In this document: positions 52,073 to 62,675 of the stretch, piece by piece
How the letters are laid out: each line of letters starts with the position of its first letter
How positions within the stretch are numbered: position 1 is the stretch's first letter
Assembly: GCF_001262605.1 (NCBI RefSeq)
Contig: NZ_LGTC01000001.1
Location: 6,621,501 to 6,685,500 of the forward strand
DNA length: 64,000 nt
From: Pseudobacteroides cellulosolvens ATCC 35603 = DSM 2933
Lineage (GTDB): Bacteria; Bacillota; Clostridia; Acetivibrionales; DSM-2933
Direction: 5' to 3'
Program-made: the position numbers and the translations under genes
The notes under the pieces: generated by a model
Told to the model about the DNA's origin: nothing
Databases searched by the model: none
What the model saw: only the letters and a program-made list of their open reading frames with translations

Positions 52073-53228
52073 GTAAATGAATTATGCTGGTGAAATACCC
52101 CGAAAATATTTGCCCTCCTCATTATTTTTTCTGCCCATAGGGTATGTGGTTTGATTTCGTTCATTTTATTTGAATATGTACTTTTAACTGCACCATTTCC
52201 ATCAGGGCATGTAGATAATATACTGCAGGCATCCATATATTCTTCATGAGTTACAACATAAAGTGCATGAACTGGTATGATATGTGTCGGATGTATCACT
52301 GTTTTGCCTACAAGACCATTTGCCTTATCAAGAGTCACTTCTCTCATCAGACCATCGGTATAGTCATCAAGAAGCTTTAAACGTATTTTTTCACCCTCCG
52401 GTCCAAAATAACCCCGAAATGGTGTACGCCTTAGTTGAGGCTTCAACACTCTCTCGCTTGAGAAATATTCCCAAACAGGGCCTGAAACAACATACTGCCT
52501 TTCCAGCCTGTTGAAGGTATTTATGAAAAAGGCTATGCAATCCCTTATTACTGAAATATCGTAAATAGTTACATCAGGGCTTCTGCGTATTCCAAATAAT
52601 CCGCTTAGATCAGTTCCCCTATTCTTATGTTTAAAACCAGGTGGGAATAATAATCGATAACTGAAACAAGCTTTTTTATGGATTCAGCTCTTTTTTCCCA
52701 GTATATAAGCTCGGGCGATTCCAAAATGGGCATAGCATAAAAGGTCTTTCCAACAGATTCTATGACCCTTTTTAAATTTTCAAAATACTCTTCACAATTG
52801 CTGTCTGTAAATTTTGGAAAAACGAAGCCGGTGATGTTTTTTAATAAATTACCTGCTATAATACGAACTTTTTCCAGATGCATAGGATTACGAATCCTGA
52901 TAAATATAAGGGGGATATCCTCATACTGGAGTTCACCGGCTTGTATTGCCGCTTCAAGTCTTTCCAAATGTTCTATAAGGGATTTTTCAGCTTCTTCAAC
53001 CATGTTGTCACCGATAGAATCTTCAGTACAAATTACCATGGACATTAAGCCTTTGTGTTTACCTTCTATAAGGTCTTCTATTATATTTTCTCTGACAGCA
53101 GGCATATAGAGTGTGGCACCTAATGCATATGCTAGATTATCCCTGCTATCATCCCTTTTAATCGTTCCGGGTTTTATATAAAAAATTGAATCAATTTCTT
53201 TATCGTTTAAATAGTTAAAATGCCTCAA
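52060..53228 (-). pseudogene. CitE/HpcH-aldolase-like enzyme broken by a one-base deletion
   Basis: HpcH/HpaI aldolase-citrate lyase beta superfamily member of the Ter operon, about 389 residues if repaired. The upstream frame runs from TTG 53228 (RHFNYLNDKEIDSIFY) through LAYALGATLYMPA, SMVICTEDSIGDN and IFIRIRNPMHLEKV to NIRIGELI and a stop at 52605. The next frame continues GTDLSGLFGIRRSPDVTIYD to 52060. One extra G in the four-G run (plus-strand C run 52616-52619) joins them as RIGGTDLSG. Likely sequence error or recent lesion. The metal-binding E and D motifs are present. Confidence 0.82.
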
Positions 53229-53242
53229 AATACACCTACCTA

Positions 53243-53344
53243 GAGGCTGTTGCAAATTGACACATAATCTCAACATCATATTGTGCAGACTTTAAAGGAT
53301 TAAGGACAATATGTATTGGTCAAAATGCGTTCTGTAACAGCCTC
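53243..53344. repeat. Small element with terminal inverted repeats
   Basis: GAGGCTGTTGCA (53243-53254) is inverted as TGTAACAGCCTC (53333-53344), one mismatch, 102 bases in all. Ends of this type are common in insertion sequences, so it may be a non-autonomous remnant. It fills the gap between the Ca2+-ATPase and CitE-like genes. Confidence 0.6.
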
Positions 53345-53358
53345 ATTTCCATATATCT

Positions 53359-56324
53359 TTATTTTAAAATTGCTTTTCCTATAGTTCTAAAAATTCCGCT
53401 AAGTATTAATGTACCTATACCTACAAGTATTATTTTACCCCACATGATAAGAGGAAGCGGCTGTGTATTGAAGAATGTGCCGCCAAAGGATGTGATTAAC
53501 ACTTGTACTACTACAATGATACCTAATACGGTAAGGAAGCTTTTGCTCTGACCAAGATTCTTAAAGACCGAAGCACCCATCTTGACAGACCTTGCATTAA
53601 ACATGTTAAATACCTGCATGAATATATATGTTGTAAAAAGTACTGATGAGAATGCATATTTGGTGGCCTCAGCTTTTTCAAGTTCGGCTATACTGCTTAC
53701 ACCAAATGCATTTGCTACACCCATGATGTCAAATGCCTGCAGTGCTATAATAAACAACATAAAACATACGCCCATTGTACCGATATTATAAAACATGGTC
53801 TTAGTTACAAAGGACTCAGTACGTCTCTTAGGCTGATCCTTCATAATATCACCGCGAGATGGCTCAAGTCCAAATGCCAGTGCAGCAAGGGTATCCATAA
53901 CCAGGTTAACCCACAGAAGCTGTATAACTGTCAAAGGTATGGACTTAAAGTTTGAATTCGGGAAGAATATCATAAGTATGGGACTAAGTATTGCAATCAT
54001 AAGTGCTGAAAAGTTAATAGTAAGCTGGAACTGGAGGAACTTTTGAATGTTTTCATAAAGAGTACGTCCCCATTTTACAGCCTTTACAATACTTCCGAAA
54101 TTATCGTCAGTCAATACTATATCACTGGCTTCCTTGGCAACATCGGTACCGCGAAGTCCCATGGATATACCAACATCAGCTTTCTTAAGTGCAGGAGCAT
54201 CATTTGTACCGTCGCCTGTAACTGCAACAACTTTGTTTTTAGACTGGATAAGGTTAACCAGCCTTTCCTTGTCTGAAGGCGTAGCACGTGCCAATACTTT
54301 TAGCTTGTCCAGTACCTTTAATATTTTATCATCAGAGCTTTCTCTGAATTCAGTACCTTCCATTGCAGCAAAATCACCCTTCGCAAGGCCGATTTCTTTT
54401 GCTATGGCAGTAGCAGTTTTAATGTTATCACCTGTAACCATTTTAACATCAATGCCGGCAGAATGTGCAACTTCAACAGCTGCAGGAACATCTTCCCGTA
54501 TAGGATCGCTTATTCCCACAAGTCCTAAAAGGATAAGATCATTTTCAACATTCAATGTTGAATGGAATTTCTCGCTGGATTCAACTTTATACGCAAGGGC
54601 AATGATTCTCATTGCTTTATCGCTCATTTCAGAAATAAATGAGTCCAGACTTGCCTTATGCTTATTTATATCCTCAACCTTTGAATCAACTATTATATTT
54701 TTACAAAAGCTTATTATCTTTTCCGGAGCACCTTTTACATATGTTATTCTGCATTGATCGGTAACACCGCAGTTTTTGCCGTCATCCAGTACCTGGCAGT
54801 TTTTGCATGTGTCGTATCCTGATGTTGAAGACATCATTTTTTTCTCGGATGAGAATGGAATTCTGTGGTAAACAGGGGTGTCTTCACGGAGCTGATGGAA
54901 ATCTACTCCGAAAGATCCGATCCATGACAGTAATGCACCTTCTGTTGAGTTACCTACAACCTTGTAAGTACCGTCTTCGTCCTTAACAAAATCTGCTGTT
55001 GAGTTTACAGTCAAAAGATATTTAAGTATGTTGAAGTAGTTGTGATCCTTTATTTTATTAAAGGAATCCTTATTATACTTCTGACCGGCAAATAAAACCT
55101 CTTGAACTGTCATCTGGTTTTTGGTAAGGGTTCCTGTCTTGTCACTGCAAATAACATTAACAGAACCAATTGTCTCGGTTGCCATCATCTTACGGACAAG
55201 GTTGTTATCCTGACGTATCTTCCTCATACTGAGTGCAAGACTTATTGTAACGGCCATGGGCAGCCCTTCAGGAACGGCAACAACTATGATTGTAACAGCA
55301 ACAATGAAATAGTTGAGTATGGTTTGTATATTTTCCACTACATTATCGGGAGTTATGGCAAAGAATGACATGTAGACCAAAAACAGAGCAGCTAATAAAG
55401 AACCACCAATAGAAGCAATTTTTTTCACGTTCCCCTTGCCAAGGAACAATCCCAAACCGCTAATTGCTGCTATAGCCAGAATACCGATAATTGCTGTTGT
55501 CTGCATTGATGAGCTTATTGCACCAAAACCACCTTTTAAAAGTGACGATGCGAAAAGGGAGAAGAAAATCAGCACTGCAGCAGATGTACCGACTTTGCTG
55601 ATGAGGCCTGCAAGATCTGCCAGCTTGATCTGAAGGGAGTTTGATCCTCTTCTTTTCTGGAGAGCGACCTTAATATTTCACCCATCTGCATTTTTTCACC
55701 TACGGCTGTAACAATGGCCTTTCCTTGTCCTGATACAACTACGGTACCGCCTATGATCTTTTCGTCTTCTTCTGATTTGTTTACTGCAAGAGATTCTCCT
55801 GTCATAAGAGATTCATCTATAAGTAGGTCTACACTGTTTATAAGAGTAGCATCAGCAGGTACTTTGTCACCGCTTTCAACCTCTAAAATATCTCCTACAA
55901 CCAGCTCATGGGTTGATATAACATTTAATGTACCATTTCTTATGACTTTTACCTGTATGTTTTCATTGTCCTTCTTTAGAGTCTCAAAGGCTTGGTCAGC
56001 TTTGTATTCGCTCAGGAAGCCAACTCCGGTAGCAATGGCTACAGCGATAAATATACCGATGCCTTCCCAGGGAACATGACCTTCGTAAAACCCTAATAAC
56101 ACAGAAATTGCAGCACATATACAAAGAATAATGATAGTAGGGTCTTTGAACTTTTCAAGAAATTGTTTCCATAATGGGTCTTTTTCCAAAGGTGTAATTT
56201 CATTTTTTCCATACTTGTTTCTGTTATTAATTACAGCATCATCCGTTAAGCCTTTATGAGGATCTGAATTATACTCTTTTAAAAACTTTTCTGCACTTTT
56301 GTAAATTTTCGTTTTATTATCCAT
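53359..56324 (-). pseudogene. P2-type Ca2+-ATPase broken by a one-base deletion
   Basis: Calcium-exporting P-type ATPase (PMCA/SERCA-like), about 988 residues if repaired. The N-terminal piece (56324-55569) has the actuator motif MTGESLAV and ends QTPFRSSWQ. Adding one C in the run at plus-strand 55635-55637 restores QTPLQIKLADLAGLISKVG and joins the second piece. That piece has PEGLPMAVTISLA, the phosphorylated CSDKTGTLTKNQM, TGDGTNDAPALKKADVG and six C-terminal helices. A Cys-rich insert (TCKNCQ, DQC) lies in the nucleotide-binding domain. It follows terD by 19 bases. Confidence 0.88.
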
Positions 56325-56343
56325 AGTTACTCTCCATTGTAGT

Positions 56344-56931
56344 TTATTGATATCTCATTACGATGTCTTTAAGCCCAAGATCATTAGTGCCTTCACCAAT
56401 TGCAGCAAATTTCCAGTCAGCGTTGTACCTGTAAATTTCACCAACCATCAAAGCAGTTTTGCCAGCATAGTTTTCAGTGAGGTTATACTTCAACATTTCC
56501 TGATTGCCTTGTGGATTGACAATTCTTATAAAAGCGTTATTAACCATGCCGAAGTCCTGCTTTCTATTTGCACAGTCATAGATATTTACTACAAAAACCA
56601 GCTTGTGAACATCTGATGGAACTCTCGACAAATCTACAAGTATCTGCTCGTCGTCTCCATCACCTTCTCCTGTCAGGTTGTCACCTGTATGAACAACGCT
56701 TTGGCAAGGGCTTTTAAGGTTTCCGAAGTATATGATGTGTTCCTTGCGGGTAATTCTGTTATTAGCATCTAACATCAATACAGATGCATCACAGTCAAAA
56801 TTAACATTGTTAAAAAGGCCTCTTAAAAGTCCTGGCTTTATAGGATCCCATCCTAATCCTACCATCAGTTTTGAAATAGATGTTCCTTTTGTTAAATCAA
56901 TTCTTTGTCCTTTTTGAAGATTAATACTCAT
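56344..56931 (-). CDS. terD: TerD-family calcium-binding stress protein
   Basis: 195 residues. The TerD beta-sandwich starts MSINLQKGQRIDLTKG. Calcium-binding acidic loops are seen in FDCDASVLMLD, HTGDNLTGEGDGDDEQILVD and the SRVPSDVHKLVFVVNIYD strand, and it ends with ALMVGEIYRYNADWKFAAIG. ATG 56931 lies nine bases after GGAGG; ATG 56940 is too close. First gene of the seven-gene minus-strand operon. Related proteins take part in tellurite, phage and envelope stress responses. Confidence 0.95.
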   Translation of the reverse strand: MSINLQKGQRIDLTKGTSISKLMVGLGWDPIKPGLLRGLFNNVNFDCDASVLMLDANNRITRKEHIIYFGNLKSPCQSVVHTGDNLTGEGDGDDEQILVDLSRVPSDVHKLVFVVNIYDCANRKQDFGMVNNAFIRIVNPQGNQEMLKYNLTENYAGKTALMVGEIYRYNADWKFAAIGEGTNDLGLKDIVMRYQ

Positions 56932-56940
56932 AATTCTCAT

Positions 56941-57331
56941 CCTCCGTAATTTTTTAATATTTTAACCAAAAAACCATTTCAAATGCAATTATAGATCATA
57001 CTACTATTAATATACACTTTTAAGGTTAAAGCTTCAGATACCCTAGAAGACTTTACAGAATAATATTTATGGATAAACTATTTAAATAATATTAATTAAT
57101 TCTATTAAATTTATTTAAATAATTTATTGCTATATAAATAATTTACACTATCAAGTCCAAAAAAGCAAATAAAATGATATGTTTTGCATAAAGTATTATG
57201 AAAAACAAAAACTATCTTTGATAAAAAGTGAAGTAAGGAATGATTAATATATTACTAAAATTGAAAAGTAATATTAATATTATATTACAAAAATCCAAAA
57301 TTCTCAATAAGGGCATTTCAAAAAATACTTT
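56941..57331. other. Upstream region of the terD operon
   Basis: AT-rich, no gene. Holds the terD promoter (not confidently located) and, at 57234-57256, another GGAATGATTAATATATTACT copy. Confidence 0.5.
57234..57256 (+). repeat. Dispersed GGAATGAYTAAAA element
   Basis: GGAATGATTAATATATTACT in the gap between terD and the unknown gene. Confidence 0.6.
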
Positions 57332-58504
57332 TCAATTAAACTCCTTTTTTACTTTTTCGTATATATAATCTTTAATAATTTGCTTTTGTTTTTCCATATA
57401 GCTGTTTAGAATATCTTCGATGTATTCTGATAATAATTTTGCACCATAATGGCTATTTATTTTGTATGGCCCGCTCCTATAGCATCCTTCGTCCCACTGT
57501 AAGCTGGTATTGATTGTAAAGTAAAATACCGGAATAAGATATTGTAGTTTTTCCTCAAGCCTTTTTTCAAGAAAACTCAAATTAAGCCTTTCAATAATAT
57601 AGTCATTAACAAAGCTGATCTTAAAACAGTAATGCTTACTTTCGCTGTCAGTACTTATAAAATGTTCTATTCTGTAATCACTCTCTATGCTGCTTTTGAA
57701 CATATACTCGGCTTCTTCGGATGAAGGTATGGGAAATGAATAAGCAGGTGAGTTGGTGTAATAATCCTTAAATATATCCTGCCTTGACTTATCTAAGGAA
57801 TTATACTTGTATTTTATCAAATAACGGCATAAGTCATTTATAAACACTTTACAGTATTCACTGAAACAGGATCTCTCCTTTGATGATGAATAGCTCTTAC
57901 ATATATCATTACTTGAATTCAATACACAATTCATAATATTAAAAGCAAGATCAGAATCATCATCTGAGGATTCATCAAAATCAATATCCAAATTCAATGC
58001 AAGCTCAGTACTTTCAAAAACTCTGCAATTAAGGGCAATCTCTATGGCTTTCTTGTACTTAATCAAAAAATCCTTGTTTTGTATTCGACCTAAAAAGTGC
58101 ATGGCTTCATCCAATTGAGTAATTACTTCTAAAGATTCGTAGTCTAATGAGGTTTCATGTCCTTTGAATATACTGACCAGGGAGCTTATTACATCATCAC
58201 TTTCTTTTTGCTTTTTATAATTTGTTTCCTGCAAAGATGCCTTTTTATCATTTAATTTTTTATATATATGCTCATATGACAGTTTTAAAATTAAGCCGGA
58301 TGAAAGCAAGAGGTCGGTAAACTCCTCTGTATATTTAAATTCAATTTCAAGAGAAAAAGGATTATCATTATGTAAAGTGTCTTCAAACACGAAATTAACA
58401 GTGCATAAGTCCTTGGATATAGCTGGAATAAGCTTATCCAAAGAATTTGTTTCAGATTCATTATTACTTAACTTGCTAAAAAACAGATTTAGATATTTTG
58501 ACAT
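57332..58504 (-). CDS. Protein of unknown function upstream of the terD operon
   Basis: 390 residues; family not recognised. Soluble, acidic, with no signal peptide or membrane helix. Two low-complexity acidic stretches (DFDESSDDDSDLAF, residues about 175-190) separate an N-terminal half rich in helices from a C-terminal half (YYTNSPAYSFPIPSSEEAEY, then LQYLIPVFYFTINTSLQWDE). Same strand as terD, 391 bases away, so it may be a separately regulated neighbour. The start ATG has GGAAC-type weak ribosome sequence (AAAGG upstream). Confidence 0.6.
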   Translation of the reverse strand: MSKYLNLFFSKLSNNESETNSLDKLIPAISKDLCTVNFVFEDTLHNDNPFSLEIEFKYTEEFTDLLLSSGLILKLSYEHIYKKLNDKKASLQETNYKKQKESDDVISSLVSIFKGHETSLDYESLEVITQLDEAMHFLGRIQNKDFLIKYKKAIEIALNCRVFESTELALNLDIDFDESSDDDSDLAFNIMNCVLNSSNDICKSYSSSKERSCFSEYCKVFINDLCRYLIKYKYNSLDKSRQDIFKDYYTNSPAYSFPIPSSEEAEYMFKSSIESDYRIEHFISTDSESKHYCFKISFVNDYIIERLNLSFLEKRLEEKLQYLIPVFYFTINTSLQWDEGCYRSGPYKINSHYGAKLLSEYIEDILNSYMEKQKQIIKDYIYEKVKKEFN

Positions 58505-58745
58505 ATTAAAAGTTCCTTTCGGAAAAAATTAATGGTGCTTTTTATATCGCAATAATTTATAATTATATAATAAGCAACTATTCTTTTATGTTTGTCTATT
58601 AATTTTATCACAACAATTGTATATATTAAAATAAATAAAATTATTTAATAGTAAATATATATATAAACTGATTAATTTTGTATATATGCTATTAAGTTAT
58701 TTTTAGGGCATTTATTTAAAACCTTTATAAAGGAGTCGGGAGAAA

Positions 58746-60299
58746 TTGGCAAAAAAGCTTATAGTAGCAATTGCATTTATATTTATTGTTATGCTTGCAG
58801 CATCATTGCAAAATACCAAGATACAGAATCAGCAGGAAATGCATTTTACACCCGGTAAGGACGAAAAATATGTGTCTTTATTATCACCACCCTCTTTTAA
58901 GCAGCTGATGTCGGTAAGTGAGCTTCTGGTAAAAGTGGAAGGCAAGCAGAAGACTGGGGAGATAGATGCTGCTAATAAGCTGATTATGGACTATCTAAAA
59001 AATTATAAGTCAAGTATAAGTGAGATGGAAATGAAGCTTTTAAGTGATGAAATTGAGAGAATTAGAAGAGTACCTTTAGATTACAAACTTGATGAGAATA
59101 GTCTTTTTACTGAGCTTTCAAGAAGCATTAGAGGATTTGGTAAAAATGAATTTATAAAATGGCAGAAGGAAGGTAGATTTGACTTCAAGACCATAAACGG
59201 CAGGAAAATGTTTATGAATTCAAGTAAAAGTAACCTCTTTTTCAGGTATCCCGAGCTTAATGCAAGAAGAATTGATTATAACAGGAACATCAATTTTGCT
59301 AACGAGGTATATGCTGCCGTCAGTGCAATAAAAAACGGAAAGGCATCAAGTGACGGTATTGTGAGACTTCCCCGAAAAACACAGATAAGCCACAGCTTAG
59401 CCTTAAATGATGGTGTTGTCAATAAAGGTACAAAGCTTTCATGCTGGATTCCTTACCCTATCAAATCCGACCATCAGGACAATATAAAATTAATATCATC
59501 CTCATATGCTGTAAAATCAATTGATAATGAAAAAAGCTCAATAAGATCTGCTTATTTTGAGATAACAACAAACAGCACCAAACCATTACCATTTGAAATT
59601 GTGTACAGTTATACTTCCTATAGCCATTACAGGAAGGTGGATCCGATAAAGGTAGGTAAATATGATGAGAGCAGTGAGCTTTATAAAAAATATACCGCAG
59701 ATGAGCCCCATATTTCATTTGGCGAAAGAATAAAAAGCCTCGCTAAGAAGATTGTAGGAAGTGAAACAAATCCATATAAAAAGGCAAACAAAATTTATAA
59801 TTGGATCTGTGACAATATAAAATACAGCTATGCTGTGGAGTATTCCACAATAAGAAATATAAGCGAGTATACTTTGGAACATGGCTATGGCGACTGCGGC
59901 CAGCAAGCTCTTTTATTTATAAGTCTATGCCGCAGTGAAGGAATACCGGCTCGCTGGCAGTCGGGATTAACAACTTATAAAAGCCGTCAGTTTATACATG
60001 ATTGGGCTGAAATTTATATCGAACCATACGGGTGGATTCCGGTTGATACCTATATGGGAGTATATTTTACATCTGTATCGGATGCATTGGATAGCAAAAA
60101 AAGCAGGGAAATAAGAGATTTTTATTTTGGTAATATGGATTACTTTAGGATGGTAGCTAATAAAGGTCATTTCCTTGAACTGAAACCAGGAAAAAAGTAT
60201 TTAAGGTCTGATACAGTTGATTTCCAAAGGGGTGAAATTGAAAGCGGCAGCAGGAACTTTTATTTCAATGAATGGAAGTTCAAGTATAAAGTTAATTAA
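58746..60299 (+). CDS. Secreted transglutaminase-like protein
   Basis: 517 residues. N-terminal signal/anchor helix (LIVAIAFIFIVMLAASL). Residues about 30-330 are unrecognised and include YSYTSYSHY. The transglutaminase-like domain follows with YNWICDNIKYSY, the catalytic Cys in YGDCGQQALLFISLCR, His in HDWAEIYIEPYG and Asp in PVDTYMG. This triad fits proteases or amidases of the family as well as cross-linkers. TTG start at 58746 preceded by AAGGAG and GGGAG; no nearby ATG. Possible wall or peptide-processing enzyme. Confidence 0.85.
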   Translation: MAKKLIVAIAFIFIVMLAASLQNTKIQNQQEMHFTPGKDEKYVSLLSPPSFKQLMSVSELLVKVEGKQKTGEIDAANKLIMDYLKNYKSSISEMEMKLLSDEIERIRRVPLDYKLDENSLFTELSRSIRGFGKNEFIKWQKEGRFDFKTINGRKMFMNSSKSNLFFRYPELNARRIDYNRNINFANEVYAAVSAIKNGKASSDGIVRLPRKTQISHSLALNDGVVNKGTKLSCWIPYPIKSDHQDNIKLISSSYAVKSIDNEKSSIRSAYFEITTNSTKPLPFEIVYSYTSYSHYRKVDPIKVGKYDESSELYKKYTADEPHISFGERIKSLAKKIVGSETNPYKKANKIYNWICDNIKYSYAVEYSTIRNISEYTLEHGYGDCGQQALLFISLCRSEGIPARWQSGLTTYKSRQFIHDWAEIYIEPYGWIPVDTYMGVYFTSVSDALDSKKSREIRDFYFGNMDYFRMVANKGHFLELKPGKKYLRSDTVDFQRGEIESGSRNFYFNEWKFKYKVN

Positions 60300-60328
60300 A
60301 AACCTTAAATAAGACTACCGGCTTGAGA

Positions 60329-61285
60329 TTATAAAAACTCATAACTTCCCTTCCATCCGAGGGACTTTCCTTTTAGAACTTTCATAGAATTTCCATTGAT
60401 AAGATTAAAATACACTTTGCCATAAGACTCAGCAAAGACTGATGGAAGTTCAGGAGAAAGGTATTCAAACTTGCCAAGGCCATAATCTCTGTCGATCTTG
60501 GCCTTAAGCTTATATGCTCCATTAGGTGAGGAGATTGTAAAGGAGTCAGCAATTGATTTTTTTGCAGGGCCTGAGTCCGAGGACTTGCCATAAGTACCTG
60601 CTTTGCCGTTGCTGTAACGGATTTGACCTCGCCAGGAAGAGGCTTGAACCTGTAATCCGTAGTATTTTTCTAGTAAAACATCTTCCAATGCGGTTGTATT
60701 AACAACTATTCCAACTTTTTTTGGTGTGAAGCTGAATTTTACCGCTTCCTTTAAAACACAAACACCGGAATTTATAGTGTTATATCCTTGTACCATATTT
60801 TCTATATTAACTTCTACGTTTCCATAGTATGGTTTGCCTTTTGAAATAGCTTGGCCATTAACCTTTACAGAGAGTCCAATCATTTTTGAAGTGGCTACGC
60901 CTGTGCCGGTTAATTTGCTTCCATGCCAGCCTCCTGTGAAAACAGGTAGGCTTCCATCCCCTTTAGAAAGGCATTTTACCATATATGGACCTAGCCAGTC
61001 TGTATTTGATTTCAAAAAAAGCTTTGATTTGCGGGTGATCCATGGATTAATTTTATAGGGATTGTTTGTTATGTAAATAGAGTTTAGATCAAAGGAATTA
61101 TTGACTCCACTTGGACCAAAAACAAGGTGCATGTCAACTTTTGGGTTGTACTTGAATGTAACATGTACATTAGATCCCTGCCACACTACGGCTTGCTGGG
61201 GTGAATTATCAGCAGATATTTGGGTCTCAGCTAAAAGACCTATTATAATGTAAATTGGAAGTATTAAAAACAAAATTTTTTTCAT
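60329..61285 (-). CDS. Secreted protein of unknown function
   Basis: 318 residues. Signal peptide (ILFLILPIYIIIGLLAETQISA). The mature part is beta-rich with many aromatic and Gly positions (FGPSGVNNSFDLNSIYITNN, WLGPYMVKC, FTGGWHGSKLTGTGVATSK, VLKGKSLGWKGSYEFL). It carries a repeated W-x-G pattern. It looks like a carbohydrate- or surface-binding protein, but no known family was recognised. It ends 30 bases from the transglutaminase-like gene, facing it. Confidence 0.6.
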   Translation of the reverse strand: MKKILFLILPIYIIIGLLAETQISADNSPQQAVVWQGSNVHVTFKYNPKVDMHLVFGPSGVNNSFDLNSIYITNNPYKINPWITRKSKLFLKSNTDWLGPYMVKCLSKGDGSLPVFTGGWHGSKLTGTGVATSKMIGLSVKVNGQAISKGKPYYGNVEVNIENMVQGYNTINSGVCVLKEAVKFSFTPKKVGIVVNTTALEDVLLEKYYGLQVQASSWRGQIRYSNGKAGTYGKSSDSGPAKKSIADSFTISSPNGAYKLKAKIDRDYGLGKFEYLSPELPSVFAESYGKVYFNLINGNSMKVLKGKSLGWKGSYEFL

Positions 61286-61484
61286 AATTAAAAGTCCTCT
61301 TTAGTTAAAAATTGCTATATATGTTAAAAAAGGTTTTGCATATATATTAGAAGGTGTAAATAATGTTGCAATTATTACTTTTAATATATTCCATATATTT
61401 TGAAAATAAATTAATATATAAATATAATATCGTATATTAATGATATATTATAAATAGAAATTATTATAACACAGGAGAATAGCT

Positions 61485-62675
61485 ATGGAAACACAGGTGC
61501 CAAAAACAGAACTTGATATAAGGATGAAACAATTTAGAGAAAGAATGGACAAAGATAAGCCGGAATGGGAAATAGCAATTATATTCAGCAAGATAAATCA
61601 ATATTACTTTACAGGAACTATGCAGGAAGGAATGCTTGTAATATCAAGGGATGGTGATGCAATATACTGGATAAGAAGAAGTTTTGAGCGGGCAAAGATG
61701 GAGTCGGCATTCACGGAATTGAGACAGATGGAAAGTTTCAGAGATGCTGTTCGGGCATACGAAAAATTGCCTGATACTGTATATATCGAAACAGAAATTC
61801 TTCCATTAGCATACTATCAAAGGTTTCAAAAGTACTTCCCATTTAAGGAGTTTAAATCCCTTGATTTGCAGGTTATGGCTGTGAGATCGGTAAAAAGTCA
61901 ATATGAGCTAGCATTAATGGAAGAAGCAGGACGAATACATAGAAGGGTCCTTGAGGACAGGGTTCCGCAGCTTTTAAAGGAGGGCATGAGTGAAGCAGAC
62001 CTGGCAGTACAGCTATATTCTATCATGATTGAGGAAGGGCACCATGGAATATCACGTTTTAGCATGTTTGATACAGATATTGGTTTAGGACATATTTGCT
62101 TTGGGGAAAGCTCATTATATCCTACATATTTTAATGGTCCTGGCGGACACATGGGTTTGGGACCTGCTACACCGCTTTTGGGGAGTAGGGAGAGAAAACT
62201 TAAAAATGGAGATCTTGTGTTTATTGATATCGGGTGTGGTACTGAAGGCTATCATACCGATAAGACGATGACTTATATGTTTGGAAAAAAGCTTTCTGAT
62301 GAAGTCATTGCAGAACATGAAAAGTGTGTGAAGATACAAAATGACATTGCCGGTATGTTAAAGCCGGGAGAAGTGCCTGCAACTATTTATAAAACTGTAA
62401 TGGGCAAATTAAACTCGGAATTTCTTGATAACTTTATGGGCTATGGACAAAGAAGGGTTAAATTTTTAGGACATGGAATAGGTCTGCAGATAGATGAGCT
62501 TCCTGTTATTGCAGAAGGCTTCAACGAGCCTATAAGAGAAAATATGGTCTTTGCACTTGAACCGAAGAAGGGGATTCAAAATGTTGGTATGGTTGGTATA
62601 GAAAACACATTTATTGTTACTCAGGATGGCGGAAGATGCATTACAGGCAGTAATGCCGGGTTAATATATATATAG
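61485..62675 (+). CDS. M24-family peptidase (Xaa-Pro aminopeptidase/creatinase-like)
   Basis: 396 residues. The N-terminal creatinase domain (IIFSKINQYYFTGTMQEGML) precedes the pita-bread catalytic domain. Metal ligands: Asp in VFIDIGCG, Asp in GYHTDKTMTY, His in FLGHGIGLQIDE, Glu in FALEPKKG and Glu in GIENTFIV, all five in place. CAGGAG precedes the ATG. The exact substrate (X-Pro peptides or other) cannot be told. Monocistronic; a hairpin follows about 50 bases downstream. Confidence 0.93.
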   Translation: METQVPKTELDIRMKQFRERMDKDKPEWEIAIIFSKINQYYFTGTMQEGMLVISRDGDAIYWIRRSFERAKMESAFTELRQMESFRDAVRAYEKLPDTVYIETEILPLAYYQRFQKYFPFKEFKSLDLQVMAVRSVKSQYELALMEEAGRIHRRVLEDRVPQLLKEGMSEADLAVQLYSIMIEEGHHGISRFSMFDTDIGLGHICFGESSLYPTYFNGPGGHMGLGPATPLLGSRERKLKNGDLVFIDIGCGTEGYHTDKTMTYMFGKKLSDEVIAEHEKCVKIQNDIAGMLKPGEVPATIYKTVMGKLNSEFLDNFMGYGQRRVKFLGHGIGLQIDELPVIAEGFNEPIRENMVFALEPKKGIQNVGMVGIENTFIVTQDGGRCITGSNAGLIYI

